Below, piece after piece: positions 1 through 8,761 of a stretch of 64,000 bases of DNA. The stretch's first letter is position 1. The number at the start of each line of letters is the position of its first letter. The position numbers and the translations under genes are program-made. The DNA comes from Pseudomonas tumuqii (GTDB lineage Bacteria > Pseudomonadota > Gammaproteobacteria > Pseudomonadales > Pseudomonadaceae). The stretch covers positions 793,425 to 857,424 of the forward strand of contig NZ_JAAOJA010000001.1 in assembly GCF_013184545.1 (NCBI RefSeq). Direction: 5' to 3'. Under the pieces are notes generated by a model. It did no database searches. It was given only the letters and a program-made list of their open reading frames with translations, and was not told the origin of the DNA.

Positions 1-1405
1 TCCAGTGGCCGGGCACCAACTTGGTGCCTTCGAGGTCGCGAATCCATACACGGCAGGGCAGGCCGTCGGCGTCGAAACCGAGCAGGGTGTTCTGCAGGTG
101 CGGTTCCAGCACCACGCCGCGGCGGAACAGGCAATGCAGTACGCCGCCGAGCAATTGTTCGGCATAGCCGTCGAGCCAGCGCAGGGCGGCTTCGGCGTAG
201 TCGACACCGAGCCGCGCAGCACAGCGTTGCACCTGGGCCTGGCAGACGCTGTGGCCGTCCAGGGTCCAGGTGAACAGGGCCATGGCCACCTGCGGCTGGT
301 AGCGTTGGCGGCTGGCCGCGTCGAGGTTCTGGCGGTAGAGGATGCCGAAGCATTCGGTGACTTCACGGGCCTGCTCCAGGTTGCCGAGGGCGCTCAGGTC
401 GAGGGTGCTGGCGGCCGGTTCCGGCATCAGTTCGAAGCCCGGCTGCAGCTCGGCCAATTCGTCCATCAGCGGCTGCAGCAATTGAGTCAGGGCGACCGCG
501 CTGTCGAGCTCGTACCAGGCATTCTTGCGCACGCAGTTGGTCAACCGCACATGCACCGAGAACTTGAGGAAGTAGGCCAGGTCGGGGTGATAGAGGGTGC
601 GCACCGAGGAGGTCGGGTACAGCGCCAGGCCCTGTTGTCCCAGGTGCTCGAGCAGGCCGAGCTGCTGAGCGCGGCGCACCAGCGGGTCGGCCAATACACG
701 TTCGACTTCCCAGGGGTGGCAGGGGTAGAGGTCGTCGCGCCCGCACAGCTGCTGTAGGGTCGCGCGCGGGTCCTGGCCCTGATGGCGGATCAGCGCCGGA
801 TCGACGCGGAACCAATGCAGGGCGAATTGCGCGCCGACTTCCGGCGAGCAGGCCAGCAGGTCGGCGTGGGACACGCCTTCGCGGCTTTTCGGCGTCGGGT
901 GCAGGGCATGCCCCCAGATCTGGTGCTGCTCCGAGGCCAGCAGGCTGTCGCTAGGCTCCTGGTTGGCCGCGCCGGCATGGCGCAGAAAGGTCCGGGTGAT
1001 TTGCAGGCTGTTGTCGATCTGTTGCAGCAGTTCGCCATGACGCTCCGGGCCGTTCAGCGGCGCGAGCAACAGGCGCGCCAGATCGCCGGCGTTGAGCGGA
1101 TGCCAGCCCTGGCCGTTGCGTTTCAGATAGGGCGCACTGACGAAGCGGCAGCGGCCGAGCACGCTGGTGCGCTCGCTGCGCAGCACCAGCCGCTCGCCTT
1201 GTGGCAGGCGGATACTGACGCAGCGCCCGGCGAGCTGGCGCAGGCTCATCGGCAAATCCTGCGCCTGGCAATCGAGGTCCGCTTCGCCGCGTGGCAGGGC
1301 GTATTCGCGCAGGTAACAGTTGAGCAGGCTTTCGATGGCGTGGCGCTGGGCGTCGCCGTCGAGGGCGTGTTCATGTGAGGACAGGCTGTTCAGGGCAAAA
1401 TTCAT
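1..1405 (-). CDS. IucA/IucC-family NIS siderophore synthetase, pvsD-like (3' end outside window)
   Basis: ATP-dependent ligase of the NRPS-independent siderophore (NIS) class, which joins a carboxylate such as citrate to an amine or alcohol in the cytoplasm. It begins MNFALNSLSSHEHALDG at 1405 and stays open to base 1, giving about 468 residues of the usual roughly 600. Visible family motifs are GHALHPTPKSREG near residue 180 (the ATP-binding HPxxKxR signature) and YPCHPWE near 230. Its ATG overlaps the stop of the upstream MFS gene (ATGA), so the two are translationally coupled. In vibrioferrin clusters the fourth biosynthetic gene, pvsD, holds this place after the exporter pvsC. The family is certain; the vibrioferrin role is inferred from gene order. 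A pvsE-like decarboxylase would be expected just beyond the window. Confidence 0.85.
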   Translation of the reverse strand, partial: MNFALNSLSSHEHALDGDAQRHAIESLLNCYLREYALPRGEADLDCQAQDLPMSLRQLAGRCVSIRLPQGERLVLRSERTSVLGRCRFVSAPYLKRNGQGWHPLNAGDLARLLLAPLNGPERHGELLQQIDNSLQITRTFLRHAGAANQEPSDSLLASEQHQIWGHALHPTPKSREGVSHADLLACSPEVGAQFALHWFRVDPALIRHQGQDPRATLQQLCGRDDLYPCHPWEVERVLADPLVRRAQQLGLLEHLGQQGLALYPTSSVRTLYHPDLAYFLKFSVHVRLTNCVRKNAWYELDSAVALTQLLQPLMDELAELQPGFELMPEPAASTLDLSALGNLEQAREVTECFGILYRQNLDAASRQRYQPQVAMALFTWTLDGHSVCQAQVQRCAARLGVDYAEAALRWLDGYAEQLLGGVLHCLFRRGVVLEPHLQNTLLGFDADGLPCRVWIRDLEGTKLVPGHW

Positions 1406-2547
1406 GCTGGAAGCTCCCGTGGAAAGAGGACTAACGGACGCGCCAACAACAGTGCCGCGCAAGCGGCCACACAGGCGACGAGGAAGGGTGAAGCGCTACC
1501 GTAGTGCTGGCTGGCCAGGCCCGCCGCGAGGCCGGCGACGCTGCCGGCCCATTTGCCGCTGGCATCGAACCAGCCGAACAGGCGCCCGGCTGCGCCCTGG
1601 CGGCGGCGTTGGCTGAGGCAGCGGTGCAAGCCGACGAAGCCGAGCAACATGCCGGCGCCGCTGAGCAGGCGCAGGGCGAAGAGCAACTCCGCCTGGCTGC
1701 TGAAGAATTGCAGGGCGTTGCCCAGGGCCAGTAGCAGCAGGCCGGCGAGCAAGGTGTTGCTGGTCTGTCGCTGGACCCAGGGCAAGGCCAACAGATAGAC
1801 CAGATGCGGCAGGCTGTAGAGCAGGCCGATCAGCGCGTCGTTAGCCAGTCCCAGGCCTTCGCCGTAGGGGATGAAGTAGGGCAGGGTCACCACCATGGCG
1901 AAGCTGAACAGGAACTGCACCCCGAGCAGGCGCAGCAAATCCGCCGGCAGCTCGGCGAGCCTGCCCGTCGCCTCGGCGGTGCTCGGTTTGGGCTGCGGCG
2001 TATCGACCGGCAACGGCACAATCAGCAGCAACGCCAGCAACGGCAGCCAGGCCAGGTAGCGATACAGTTCCAGGCCCATGCCCTGGGCCGTGAGCAGGCC
2101 GAGCAGGATCGGCCCGCTGATCAAGGCCAGGCGCGCCGAGTACTGGGTCCAGTTCAGCGCGCGCGACAGCTCGCCCTCGGTCAATTGGGTCGCCAGGTAG
2201 GCATTGGAGGCCGCCATGGCGCCGCCGAAGCTGCCCTGGATGATCAGCGCCAGGACGAACAGTTCCAGGTTGGGGCTGAAGCCGGCCAGCAGAAAGCCGC
2301 CGAACAGTCCGGCATGGGCGCGCAGCAGCGACAGGCGACAGCCGTGCTTATCGGCGAAATGCCCCCACAGCGGCGCCGCCAGCGCGGTGCACAGGGTCGG
2401 CAGGACGAACAGCACGCCAATGCTCCAGAGCGGCGCATCCGGCGCCAGATCGGCGAGGATGCGCGGCATGAACAGCGGAATCCCCAGCGCGGTGAACGCC
2501 GAGAGGTAGTGGCCGAGCAGGACGCTGGCGATCAGTCGACGCTGCAT
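1402..2547 (-). CDS. MFS transporter, probable siderophore exporter (pvsC-like)
   Basis: A 381-residue major facilitator with about twelve hydrophobic segments, starting MQRRLIASVLLGHYLSAFTALG. The loop after the second helix reads GHFADKHGCRLSLL, the MFS motif A (GxxaDrxGrrr). It lies between two NIS synthetase genes, overlapping the upstream one by 16 nt and the downstream one by 4 nt. In vibrioferrin operons an MFS exporter, pvsC, sits at exactly this place and exports the finished siderophore across the inner membrane. Transporter class is clear from sequence; substrate and direction are inferred from context. Confidence 0.82.
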   Translation of the reverse strand: MQRRLIASVLLGHYLSAFTALGIPLFMPRILADLAPDAPLWSIGVLFVLPTLCTALAAPLWGHFADKHGCRLSLLRAHAGLFGGFLLAGFSPNLELFVLALIIQGSFGGAMAASNAYLATQLTEGELSRALNWTQYSARLALISGPILLGLLTAQGMGLELYRYLAWLPLLALLLIVPLPVDTPQPKPSTAEATGRLAELPADLLRLLGVQFLFSFAMVVTLPYFIPYGEGLGLANDALIGLLYSLPHLVYLLALPWVQRQTSNTLLAGLLLLALGNALQFFSSQAELLFALRLLSGAGMLLGFVGLHRCLSQRRRQGAAGRLFGWFDASGKWAGSVAGLAAGLASQHYGSASPFLVACVAACAALLLARPLVLFPRELPA

Positions 2548-4322
2548 GGAACCTCCAGCAGGAAGTTCGCCGCGCTGTAGCCATAGAACTTGTTGATGTC
2601 CGCAGCGCCCCCCCCTTCTTTATTCAAGCGATCTTTGCTGAACAGGCTGCCGGCGCTGAGCAGGTATTTCACCGGCAGGAGCGGGCTGTCGAGCAGAAAG
2701 CGCCGCGCCTCGGCAGTGGGCAAGCCTTCGCGCTGGAGCTGGTCGAGGCAGCTGTCGAGCTGTTCGCGCAGGTTGGCGTAGAGCTGCGCGCGTGGCGCCA
2801 GGCCGGCGCTGGCGATGGCCTCCAGCGGCGCGACCAGGTTGAGTTGCAGGGTGATGGTGCAGAACATTTCCGCCAGGGCCTGGAAACCGTCGACGCGGAT
2901 GCGCTCGTCACGCAGCGCCGCGGGCCATTGCGCCAGGTCTGGGCAGGCGGCGGCGAAGCGCTCGGGCCACAGGCGCGCCGAGTCGTTGTCCTTCATCAGC
3001 AGGCGCAGCGGTTGGTCCGCCTCGAAAATCAGCACGGCGTTCTGTTGATTGGCCTCCAGGGCGATGCCGTAGCCCAGCCACAGGCGCAGATGCACCTGCA
3101 ACAGCAGCTCTAGGTAGTCGTCCAGCCAGCCGTGCAAGTCGCCGCCGTAGAAGCGCTCGACCAGTTGCTGGATAAACAGCCGGCCATCCGCCAGCGGGCT
3201 TGCCAGGGCGGCCACCGGCACCAGGGTGGCGGCGCTCAGCTCGCCGGGGTAGCGGCGCACGATATAGGCCAGGTGGCGTTGTTCGGCGGCATGCCCGCCA
3301 TGCTGCTCGTCCACGTGCAGGTAGCGCCGGCCCAGCTCGGGGTCGCGGGCGGCCAGGGTTTGCAGACAGGTCTGGAACCAGTGGCCGTCATACAGGGTGC
3401 TGGGTTTGATCAGGCGCAGGTTGCGCGCGCCGAGGGTGCGCACCAGCAGCGGCAACTTGATATGCAGGTCGGGCTGTTGCACCAGCGCCACCGTGCGCAC
3501 CGACAAGGTCGGCTCAACCTCCAGCGCCGTCAGCGGCGCCTTGATCGCGCCCTCGGGCAGGCCGTGGCTGTCCAGTTCGGCCCAGGTCAGCGGATGCACC
3601 GGCAGCAATGCATGGCTGCTCGCCAGGCTGTCGGCCAGCCCCAGCTCGTTGAAACTCGGCCAATCTGCCGGCGGCGCGCTGCTCAGGCTCAGCGCGCTGT
3701 GCGGCAGGGCCAGCCAGTTGAGACGAAAGCGCGGGGCGAATTCCGGGGCGTAGGCCTTGAGCGCGGCCGCGTCGAAACCGCTCTTGGCCCGCGCGGTGGG
3801 ATAGAAGGGGTGGTCGAGGTAGCTGGCCAGACGGTCGATGCCGAGCAGCCGCTGGCCCCAGTCGGCCTGCTCGAGCACTCGAGCGAGGCGCGGTGCGTGC
3901 TGTCGATAGGCGGCGCGACAGAGCTTGCGCTGCGCCACCGCACAGTCGGCCTCCTCTCGGTAATCGGCGAACAGCACCAGGCTGGCGCCATCGAGGCCAG
4001 TGCCGAGGTGCTCCAGCCAGCGCGGATAGCCTTGCTCCACGCACACCCGCTCGCCGCGCCGGAATAGCCAGCTATCGCCGAGTGCGCTGAGCGGCTGCAA
4101 CGCGCCGCCCCGGCGCACCGGCAGCCAGAGCTCGCCGTCGAGCAGATGGCCGATGCACAGCCACAGCGCCGCCGGCGCCTGCGGCCAATGCGTGGCGAGT
4201 TCGGCCGGCAATGCGTGCGCCTGGCCCTGGCTGACCAGGCCGCGGATATCCTCGCGCAGGCAGCAGTCGATGATGCGTTGGCCGATGACCGCCTGATCGG
4301 CGTCGCGCTGCGGCCCGTTCAT
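2532..4322 (-). CDS. IucA/IucC-family NIS siderophore synthetase, pvsB-like
   Basis: Full-length NIS synthetase of 596 residues. Family features include the block around HPFYPTARAKSGF (ATP-site HPxxKxxxG type), LLPVHPLTWAEL, and LIKPSTLYDG in the middle domain. The C-terminal half, with EANQQNAVLIFEADQPLRLLMKDND, is the usual FhuF-like/IucA C domain carrying the active-site EAxxQN motif. The start codon overlaps the stop of the ATP-grasp gene (ATGA). The 3' end overlaps the exporter gene by 16 nt. Position between an ATP-grasp ligase and an MFS exporter matches PvsB of vibrioferrin synthesis, which condenses citrate-derived intermediates. Family certain, exact substrate inferred. Confidence 0.88.
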   Translation of the reverse strand: MNGPQRDADQAVIGQRIIDCCLREDIRGLVSQGQAHALPAELATHWPQAPAALWLCIGHLLDGELWLPVRRGGALQPLSALGDSWLFRRGERVCVEQGYPRWLEHLGTGLDGASLVLFADYREEADCAVAQRKLCRAAYRQHAPRLARVLEQADWGQRLLGIDRLASYLDHPFYPTARAKSGFDAAALKAYAPEFAPRFRLNWLALPHSALSLSSAPPADWPSFNELGLADSLASSHALLPVHPLTWAELDSHGLPEGAIKAPLTALEVEPTLSVRTVALVQQPDLHIKLPLLVRTLGARNLRLIKPSTLYDGHWFQTCLQTLAARDPELGRRYLHVDEQHGGHAAEQRHLAYIVRRYPGELSAATLVPVAALASPLADGRLFIQQLVERFYGGDLHGWLDDYLELLLQVHLRLWLGYGIALEANQQNAVLIFEADQPLRLLMKDNDSARLWPERFAAACPDLAQWPAALRDERIRVDGFQALAEMFCTITLQLNLVAPLEAIASAGLAPRAQLYANLREQLDSCLDQLQREGLPTAEARRFLLDSPLLPVKYLLSAGSLFSKDRLNKEGGGAADINKFYGYSAANFLLEVPCSVD

Positions 4323-5536
4323 ACCAGTTCCCAGTGCAGGTCGGCGATGGTCGCGGCGAAGCGCGCGTCCAGGCTGGCGGCATCCGGGGCGATCAGCCGC
4401 AGCACGCCGAGGTAATCCTTGTTCGAGTGGCTCAGGCGCACTTGGTCGCCGACCTGGCGCAGGGCGCGGTAGTCGCTCCAGTGACCGTCCTGTTGCTCGG
4501 CGACACTGGCGGCGGCCCTTTGCACGCGGCCCGATTTTTCGGCGACCAGGTAGTGCACCAGGGCCGCAGAGTCGCTGCCTTGCAGCGCTTGCAGTGGCTC
4601 GCCCAGATGCACGGCGAGGATGCGTTCGAACCAGCCCTGCGGCAGCAGGCGCTCGAGGAGGAATTCACGGCCGTCGCCGATGCTGCGGTAGTTGATCTCG
4701 ACCAGCACCGGGCCGCTGGCGGTGAGGATGAATTCGCTGTGGCAAACGCCGAAGTTGATGCCGAACGCGGCCACCTGGGCCAGCGCCGCGCCGCGTTGCG
4801 CGCTGCTGATCGGGCCGTTCCAGCGCGCCGCCAGCTCGACGAAGTGCGGCGCCGGCGACAGGCTGACATCGAAGCCGCCGATGGCTTGCAGCGTATGGCC
4901 GTCGCCGAGGGTCTCCAGGGTGAACAGCGGGCCTTCGAGGTAGGCTTCGAGCAGCAGACTGCGGTTGCCGTGCTGCTGCCAGAACTGCGCGCAATAGTCG
5001 GCCAGCTCGGCGGCGTTATGACACAGGCGCACGTCCAGGCTGGCGACGCCTTCGCGCGGCTTGGCCACCAGCGGGTAGGGCGCGTCGCCCGGCGGTTCGG
5101 CGCCTGGCGTCAGGACCTGGAACCAGAGGCTGGGCAGGCCCAGGCGTTGCAGGCGTTCGCGCATCGCCGCCTTGTTCTTCGCCGCGTAGCACAGCCGCCA
5201 ATCCTTGCCGGGGCAGCCGAACAGTTCGGCGACCAGCGCGGTGCTGGTCTGCAGGTGATCGCTGTTGGAAAACACCGCCGCCGGGCGCAGGTCATGGGCG
5301 TTGAGCAGCTCGACCACCGCCAGCGGGTTGAACACGTCGCACTCGAGAATCTGCAGACCCTCGGCCGGATAGTCGGCGGCGGCGAGTTGCCGGCGATGCT
5401 CCTGGGCCTGGTCGGTGATCAGTACCAACGGCTGGCCACGCTTGCTCGCGGCGGGCAAAAAACCCTCGGTGACGGCGAGGTGGACGATGTGACTGAGGAT
5501 GACGATGGGCCGTTGTTGTGCAGTCCTGCTGTGCAT
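4319..5536 (-). CDS. ATP-grasp ligase of siderophore operon (pvsA-like)
   Basis: About 405 residues starting MHSRTAQQRPIVILSHIV. A longer frame goes back to 5629, but its first 31 residues are Pro/Arg rich, and the start at 5536 has an AAGGAG box 7 nt upstream, so I chose it. ATP-grasp features are YPLVAKPREGVASLDV (lysine and glycine-rich loop), the acidic stretch LLLEAYLEGPLFTLETLGDG, and the metal-binding VLVEINYRSIGDG. Such ligases join a carboxylate and an amine through an acyl phosphate. In vibrioferrin clusters PvsA, an ATP-grasp enzyme, precedes PvsB, and here too the stop overlaps the start of the NIS synthetase. The amino acid ligated (alanine in vibrioferrin) cannot be read from the sequence. 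Confidence 0.8.
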   Translation of the reverse strand: MHSRTAQQRPIVILSHIVHLAVTEGFLPAASKRGQPLVLITDQAQEHRRQLAAADYPAEGLQILECDVFNPLAVVELLNAHDLRPAAVFSNSDHLQTSTALVAELFGCPGKDWRLCYAAKNKAAMRERLQRLGLPSLWFQVLTPGAEPPGDAPYPLVAKPREGVASLDVRLCHNAAELADYCAQFWQQHGNRSLLLEAYLEGPLFTLETLGDGHTLQAIGGFDVSLSPAPHFVELAARWNGPISSAQRGAALAQVAAFGINFGVCHSEFILTASGPVLVEINYRSIGDGREFLLERLLPQGWFERILAVHLGEPLQALQGSDSAALVHYLVAEKSGRVQRAAASVAEQQDGHWSDYRALRQVGDQVRLSHSNKDYLGVLRLIAPDAASLDARFAATIADLHWELV

Positions 5537-5653
5537 GGCGTGTCTCCTTGGGGCAGCCGCCTCCCGTCCGAGTCGTCGATGACGACCGGGTGCGGGTGGC
5601 GGGGGTTGGGGTAATGGCCCCCAGAACAAGGGGCCGAGGTGTGAATGGATGGA

Positions 5654-7750
5654 TCAGAAGGTGTAGTTGACCCCCAGAGTCAGGGTGCGGCCGGGTGCCG
5701 GTTGGCGGCCCCAGGGGCTGGTGTCGATGCCGCGGAAGTAGTACTGGCGGTCGAACAGGTTGCTGACCCCGGCGGAGGCGGTCAGCAGGCTGCCGTCGTC
5801 GAGCTTGAACTCGCGCTCGATGGCGGTGTTCCACAGCCAGTAGGCAGGCAGCTCGCCGACGGTCGCGGCAGCATCTTCGGCGTGGCTATTGGCCGCGTCG
5901 GTGTAGGCGCTGCTGACGTAGAGGCCGTCGAGGGTGTAACTCCAGGCTTCGGCGAAGCGGTAGCGGCCATCGACGGTCAACTGATGTGCGGAGGCGAAAG
6001 GCACTTCGTTGCCCTTGAAGGTGCCGCTGCGCTGTTCGCTGTCGAGGTAGGCATAGCCGGCGTGCAGGTCGAGGGTCGGCAGTGCGGCCGGGGTCCAGAA
6101 CACCTCGGTTTCGATGCCCTGGTGGCGGGTGCTGCCGAGGTTCTCGAAGCGGTCGTTGCTGCGGTTGTATTCGATCTGGTCGTCGAAATCGATGCGGTAC
6201 AGGCCGAGGTCGACCCGCAGCCCGGCCCAGGGCGTATAGCGCACGCCGCTCTCGTAGTTCCAGGCCAGCTCGGCGGCGACGTCGCCGTCCTTGACGATCG
6301 AGGTGATCTGCGGCACGCGCAGCGAGCGCTGGGCGTTGGCGTAGACGAACCACTCGTCGGTGAGCTGGTAGCCGGCGCTCAGGCCGGGCAGCCATTCCTC
6401 GGCGACCGTTTGCTGCTCGGCCCCGCTGACGCCGTCGGCGTACTCCATGCGTGCGTGTTCGTAACGCACGCCGGGGGTCAGGGTCAGGCGCTCGTCCAGC
6501 AGCTTGATCTCGTTGCTCAGGTAGACGGCCTTGGCCTCGTCGTCGAAGGTCCAGTCGCGGTTCACGCTGACGACACCGGTGGCCAGGTTCTGCCGGTCGA
6601 CCTTGAAGTCGACGTCTTCCTTGACCAGGCGGGCGCCGAGCAGCCAGGTCTGGCTGACGCTATCGCCGTCGATGCTCAGGCTCAGGCGCGGCTCGCTGCC
6701 CCAGACGCGGAAGTCGCGCGGCGCGTCCTGAAAGGTGGTCGGGGTGGCGTCCGGGGTGAAGGGCAGGCCGACCAGGAAGTTGCGGTAGCTGTGGTGGGCG
6801 AAATTGGTCCAGCTGAACTCCACCGCATCGAAGGGGCCGATGGCGCCGAGGTACTGGCTGTAGGTGCCCCAGACGCGGTCGGTATCGCCCTCGAAACGGT
6901 CGAGCTCGCGCGTCGATTGGCGCGGGTCGTCCTTGTAATCGGCGACGCTGAGGGCGCCGGCCAGGTCCAGGTCGGCTTTGTAGCGCTGCACGCCAAAACT
7001 CAGGCTGCGGGTGTCGTCGATGTCCCACTGGCCGCGCAGGCGGTAGTTCTGCACTTCGCTGTCGGAATGCTCGCGGCCATACTCGCCGGTGATGGTGTTG
7101 AGGTCCAGTTGCAGGCCGAAGTTGTCGGTCAGGTAGCCGCCGGTACCGATGTAGCTGTCCCACAGGCTGCGCCCGGCGGGAGCGAAGGTGGCCTTTTCCT
7201 GCAGGGTGGTCTGCCATTGGCGAGGGATCGGCTTGCTGATCAGGTTGATCACCCCGCCGACGTTGTTCGGCCCGTACTGCACCGCCGCGCCGCCACGCAC
7301 GATATCGATGCGCTCGACGGTCGCCAGGGTCTGCGGGAACAGCGAGAGGCTGGTCTGGCCGTAAGGCGCCAGCGCCAGCGGGATGCCGTCGGAGAGCACC
7401 TGGGCGCGGCCGCTGCGGCTCTCGTAGAGGCCGCGCACGGAAATCTGCGGCAGGGCGCCGGTGCCGGTCTCGTCGAACACCTTGATCCCGGGGACGCGCT
7501 GCAAGGCGTCGTCGAGGCCGCGCACGCTGGCCTTGCTCAGTTCTTCGCTGTCGACCACGCTGCGGCTGCCGGCATAGCTGCGCACTTCTTTGTCGCTGGC
7601 GCTACCCAGTACATCGCCCTTGATCACCATGGGGGCCAGGGTCGCCTGGTCCTCCTGCTCTGCGGCGAGCGCGGAATGGGCGATGGCCAGCGACAATAGG
7701 CTCAGTGGCAGAGAAAACAAACGGGCATTGTTATTCATAGAGGACTTCAT
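5654..7750 (-). CDS. TonB-dependent ferric-siderophore receptor (psuA-like position)
   Basis: A 698-residue outer-membrane receptor. The N terminus has a signal peptide (hydrophobic LFSLPLSLLSLAIAHSALA then AEQED). The plug follows, with DALQRVPGIKVFDE, QISVRGLYESRS and the end-of-plug signature IDIVRGGAAVQYGPNNVGGVINLISK-type block. The rest is beta-barrel, ending LTLGVNYTF with the terminal Phe typical of BAM substrates. It lies 6 nt after the aldolase gene and about 117 nt before the ATP-grasp gene, all on one strand. In Vibrio the receptor gene psuA directly precedes pvsABCDE, so the likely ligand is the ferric form of the siderophore made here. The 117-nt gap may hold a separate promoter, but none is obvious. 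Confidence 0.9.
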   Translation of the reverse strand: MKSSMNNNARLFSLPLSLLSLAIAHSALAAEQEDQATLAPMVIKGDVLGSASDKEVRSYAGSRSVVDSEELSKASVRGLDDALQRVPGIKVFDETGTGALPQISVRGLYESRSGRAQVLSDGIPLALAPYGQTSLSLFPQTLATVERIDIVRGGAAVQYGPNNVGGVINLISKPIPRQWQTTLQEKATFAPAGRSLWDSYIGTGGYLTDNFGLQLDLNTITGEYGREHSDSEVQNYRLRGQWDIDDTRSLSFGVQRYKADLDLAGALSVADYKDDPRQSTRELDRFEGDTDRVWGTYSQYLGAIGPFDAVEFSWTNFAHHSYRNFLVGLPFTPDATPTTFQDAPRDFRVWGSEPRLSLSIDGDSVSQTWLLGARLVKEDVDFKVDRQNLATGVVSVNRDWTFDDEAKAVYLSNEIKLLDERLTLTPGVRYEHARMEYADGVSGAEQQTVAEEWLPGLSAGYQLTDEWFVYANAQRSLRVPQITSIVKDGDVAAELAWNYESGVRYTPWAGLRVDLGLYRIDFDDQIEYNRSNDRFENLGSTRHQGIETEVFWTPAALPTLDLHAGYAYLDSEQRSGTFKGNEVPFASAHQLTVDGRYRFAEAWSYTLDGLYVSSAYTDAANSHAEDAAATVGELPAYWLWNTAIEREFKLDDGSLLTASAGVSNLFDRQYYFRGIDTSPWGRQPAPGRTLTLGVNYTF

Positions 7751-7756
7751 CAGGGG

Positions 7757-8527
7757 TTAGGGGTGGGTTTTCAGGTCATGCAGACGCGCCTTCAGGGCGT
7801 TGTGCAGCAGGCCGCGGTCTTCGCCGGCGAGAAAGCTGCGTACGCCCTGGGCGCGCCAGTACTGCTGTTGTTCGAGCGTGCGCGGGTTGGCGCAGAAGGG
7901 GATGCGGGCGGCGTTGCAGGCGGCGGCCATGGCTTGCAGGGCTTGCCAGACGTCGGGGTGTAGCGGGTCGGGGCCGAGTTGCAGGTCGAGGGCCAGATCC
8001 AGGGCACCTTCGAGCAGCATGCCGACCCCCGGCAGGGCGAGGATTTCCGGCAGCGCCTTGATCCCGGCGGCGCTTTCGATCATCGGCACGATGAACGCCT
8101 GGCGGTTGGCCAGTTCGATGTACTGGCCCAGCGCCAAGGTGCCAAAACCGGTGCTGCGCCCGCCGGTGATGCCACGCCGGCCAAGCGGCGGGAACTGCGC
8201 GGCGGCTATGGCGCGGGCGACCTCGGTGGCGCTTTCGACCCGCGGCAGCACTATGGCCTCGGCGCCGGCGTCGAGCAGCCGGCCGATCAGCTTCTCGTCG
8301 ACCTCCGGCACGCGCACCCAGGGCGAGACGCCGGCCGATTCGCAGGCGCGCAGGCAATGCATCAGCTCATCGCCGCCACGCAGCAGGTGCTCCAGATCCA
8401 GGATCACGAAGTGATAACCGGCGTAGCCGATCATTTCGCAGAGCAGCGGCGAGGGTACGGAGTTGAGCAGGCCGTAGACCTCTTCGCCGCGATCCAGGCG
8501 GGTGAAGATGGGGGAGGGACGCAGCAT
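7757..8527 (-). CDS. HpcH/HpaI aldolase-family protein, candidate SbnG-like citrate synthase
   Basis: A 256-residue TIM-barrel enzyme of the HpcH/HpaI class. Visible are VILDLEH (catalytic-base/metal region), PWVRVPEVDE (substrate arginine), VLPRVESATE, PLGRRGITGG, the metal ligand in VPMIESAAGI, and LLEGALDLALDLQL. Ordinary members split or form 2-oxo acids by aldol chemistry. SbnG of staphyloferrin B synthesis, in the same family, is a dedicated citrate synthase made under iron starvation. First in a Fur-boxed siderophore operon that needs citrate, this gene could do the same job. That role is inference; a catabolic aldolase captured by the operon is the alternative. The start at 8527 has only a weak GGAA-type ribosome site. 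Confidence 0.75.
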   Translation of the reverse strand: MLRPSPIFTRLDRGEEVYGLLNSVPSPLLCEMIGYAGYHFVILDLEHLLRGGDELMHCLRACESAGVSPWVRVPEVDEKLIGRLLDAGAEAIVLPRVESATEVARAIAAAQFPPLGRRGITGGRSTGFGTLALGQYIELANRQAFIVPMIESAAGIKALPEILALPGVGMLLEGALDLALDLQLGPDPLHPDVWQALQAMAAACNAARIPFCANPRTLEQQQYWRAQGVRSFLAGEDRGLLHNALKARLHDLKTHP

Positions 8528-8552
8528 GGAGGTTCCGTGATATGACTGATTA

Positions 8553-8571
8553 TCAAATGATAATATTTATC
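8553..8571 (-). promoter_or_regulatory. Fur-box-like site at head of siderophore operon
   Basis: The 19-base stretch TCAAATGATAATATTTATC matches the E. coli Fur consensus GATAATGATAATCATTATC at 14 of 19 positions by eye. It lies about 26 bases upstream of the first start codon of the siderophore operon (8527), in an AT-rich patch unlike the surrounding DNA. Fur-Fe(II) binding here would repress the operon when iron is plentiful. A -10 element probably overlaps it, but I could not fix one. Confidence 0.7.
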
Positions 8572-8761
8572 GTTTGATTGTGTAAACGTTTTTTATTCAC
8601 GTCTTGCCCGATGGGCAGGTCGGGGGTCGAGGGAGCAGTTCCCTCCCACAAGAGCACCGCCGCAGCGTAGGAGTGGCCCATGGCCGCGAAGGGCCGCAAG
8701 CCCATCAACTATTCGCGGACAAGTGCCCAGGGGGCGCGAGAGATTGGCGGATCCGGGTGGC

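Noticed and set aside
1320..1616. Arg-rich 98-residue plus-strand ORF across the two siderophore genes
   Set aside because: It spans a coupled stop/start of two clear minus-strand genes and has no coding features.
4334..5614. 426-residue plus-strand ORF
   Set aside because: Antisense to the ATP-grasp gene, with shadow composition (many Arg, Gln, Ala, Val) and no motif.
5645..7699. 684-residue plus-strand ORF
   Set aside because: It lies opposite the TonB receptor gene, has no domain, and its Val/Gly/Ala/Gln-rich composition is the usual shadow of a GC-rich gene.
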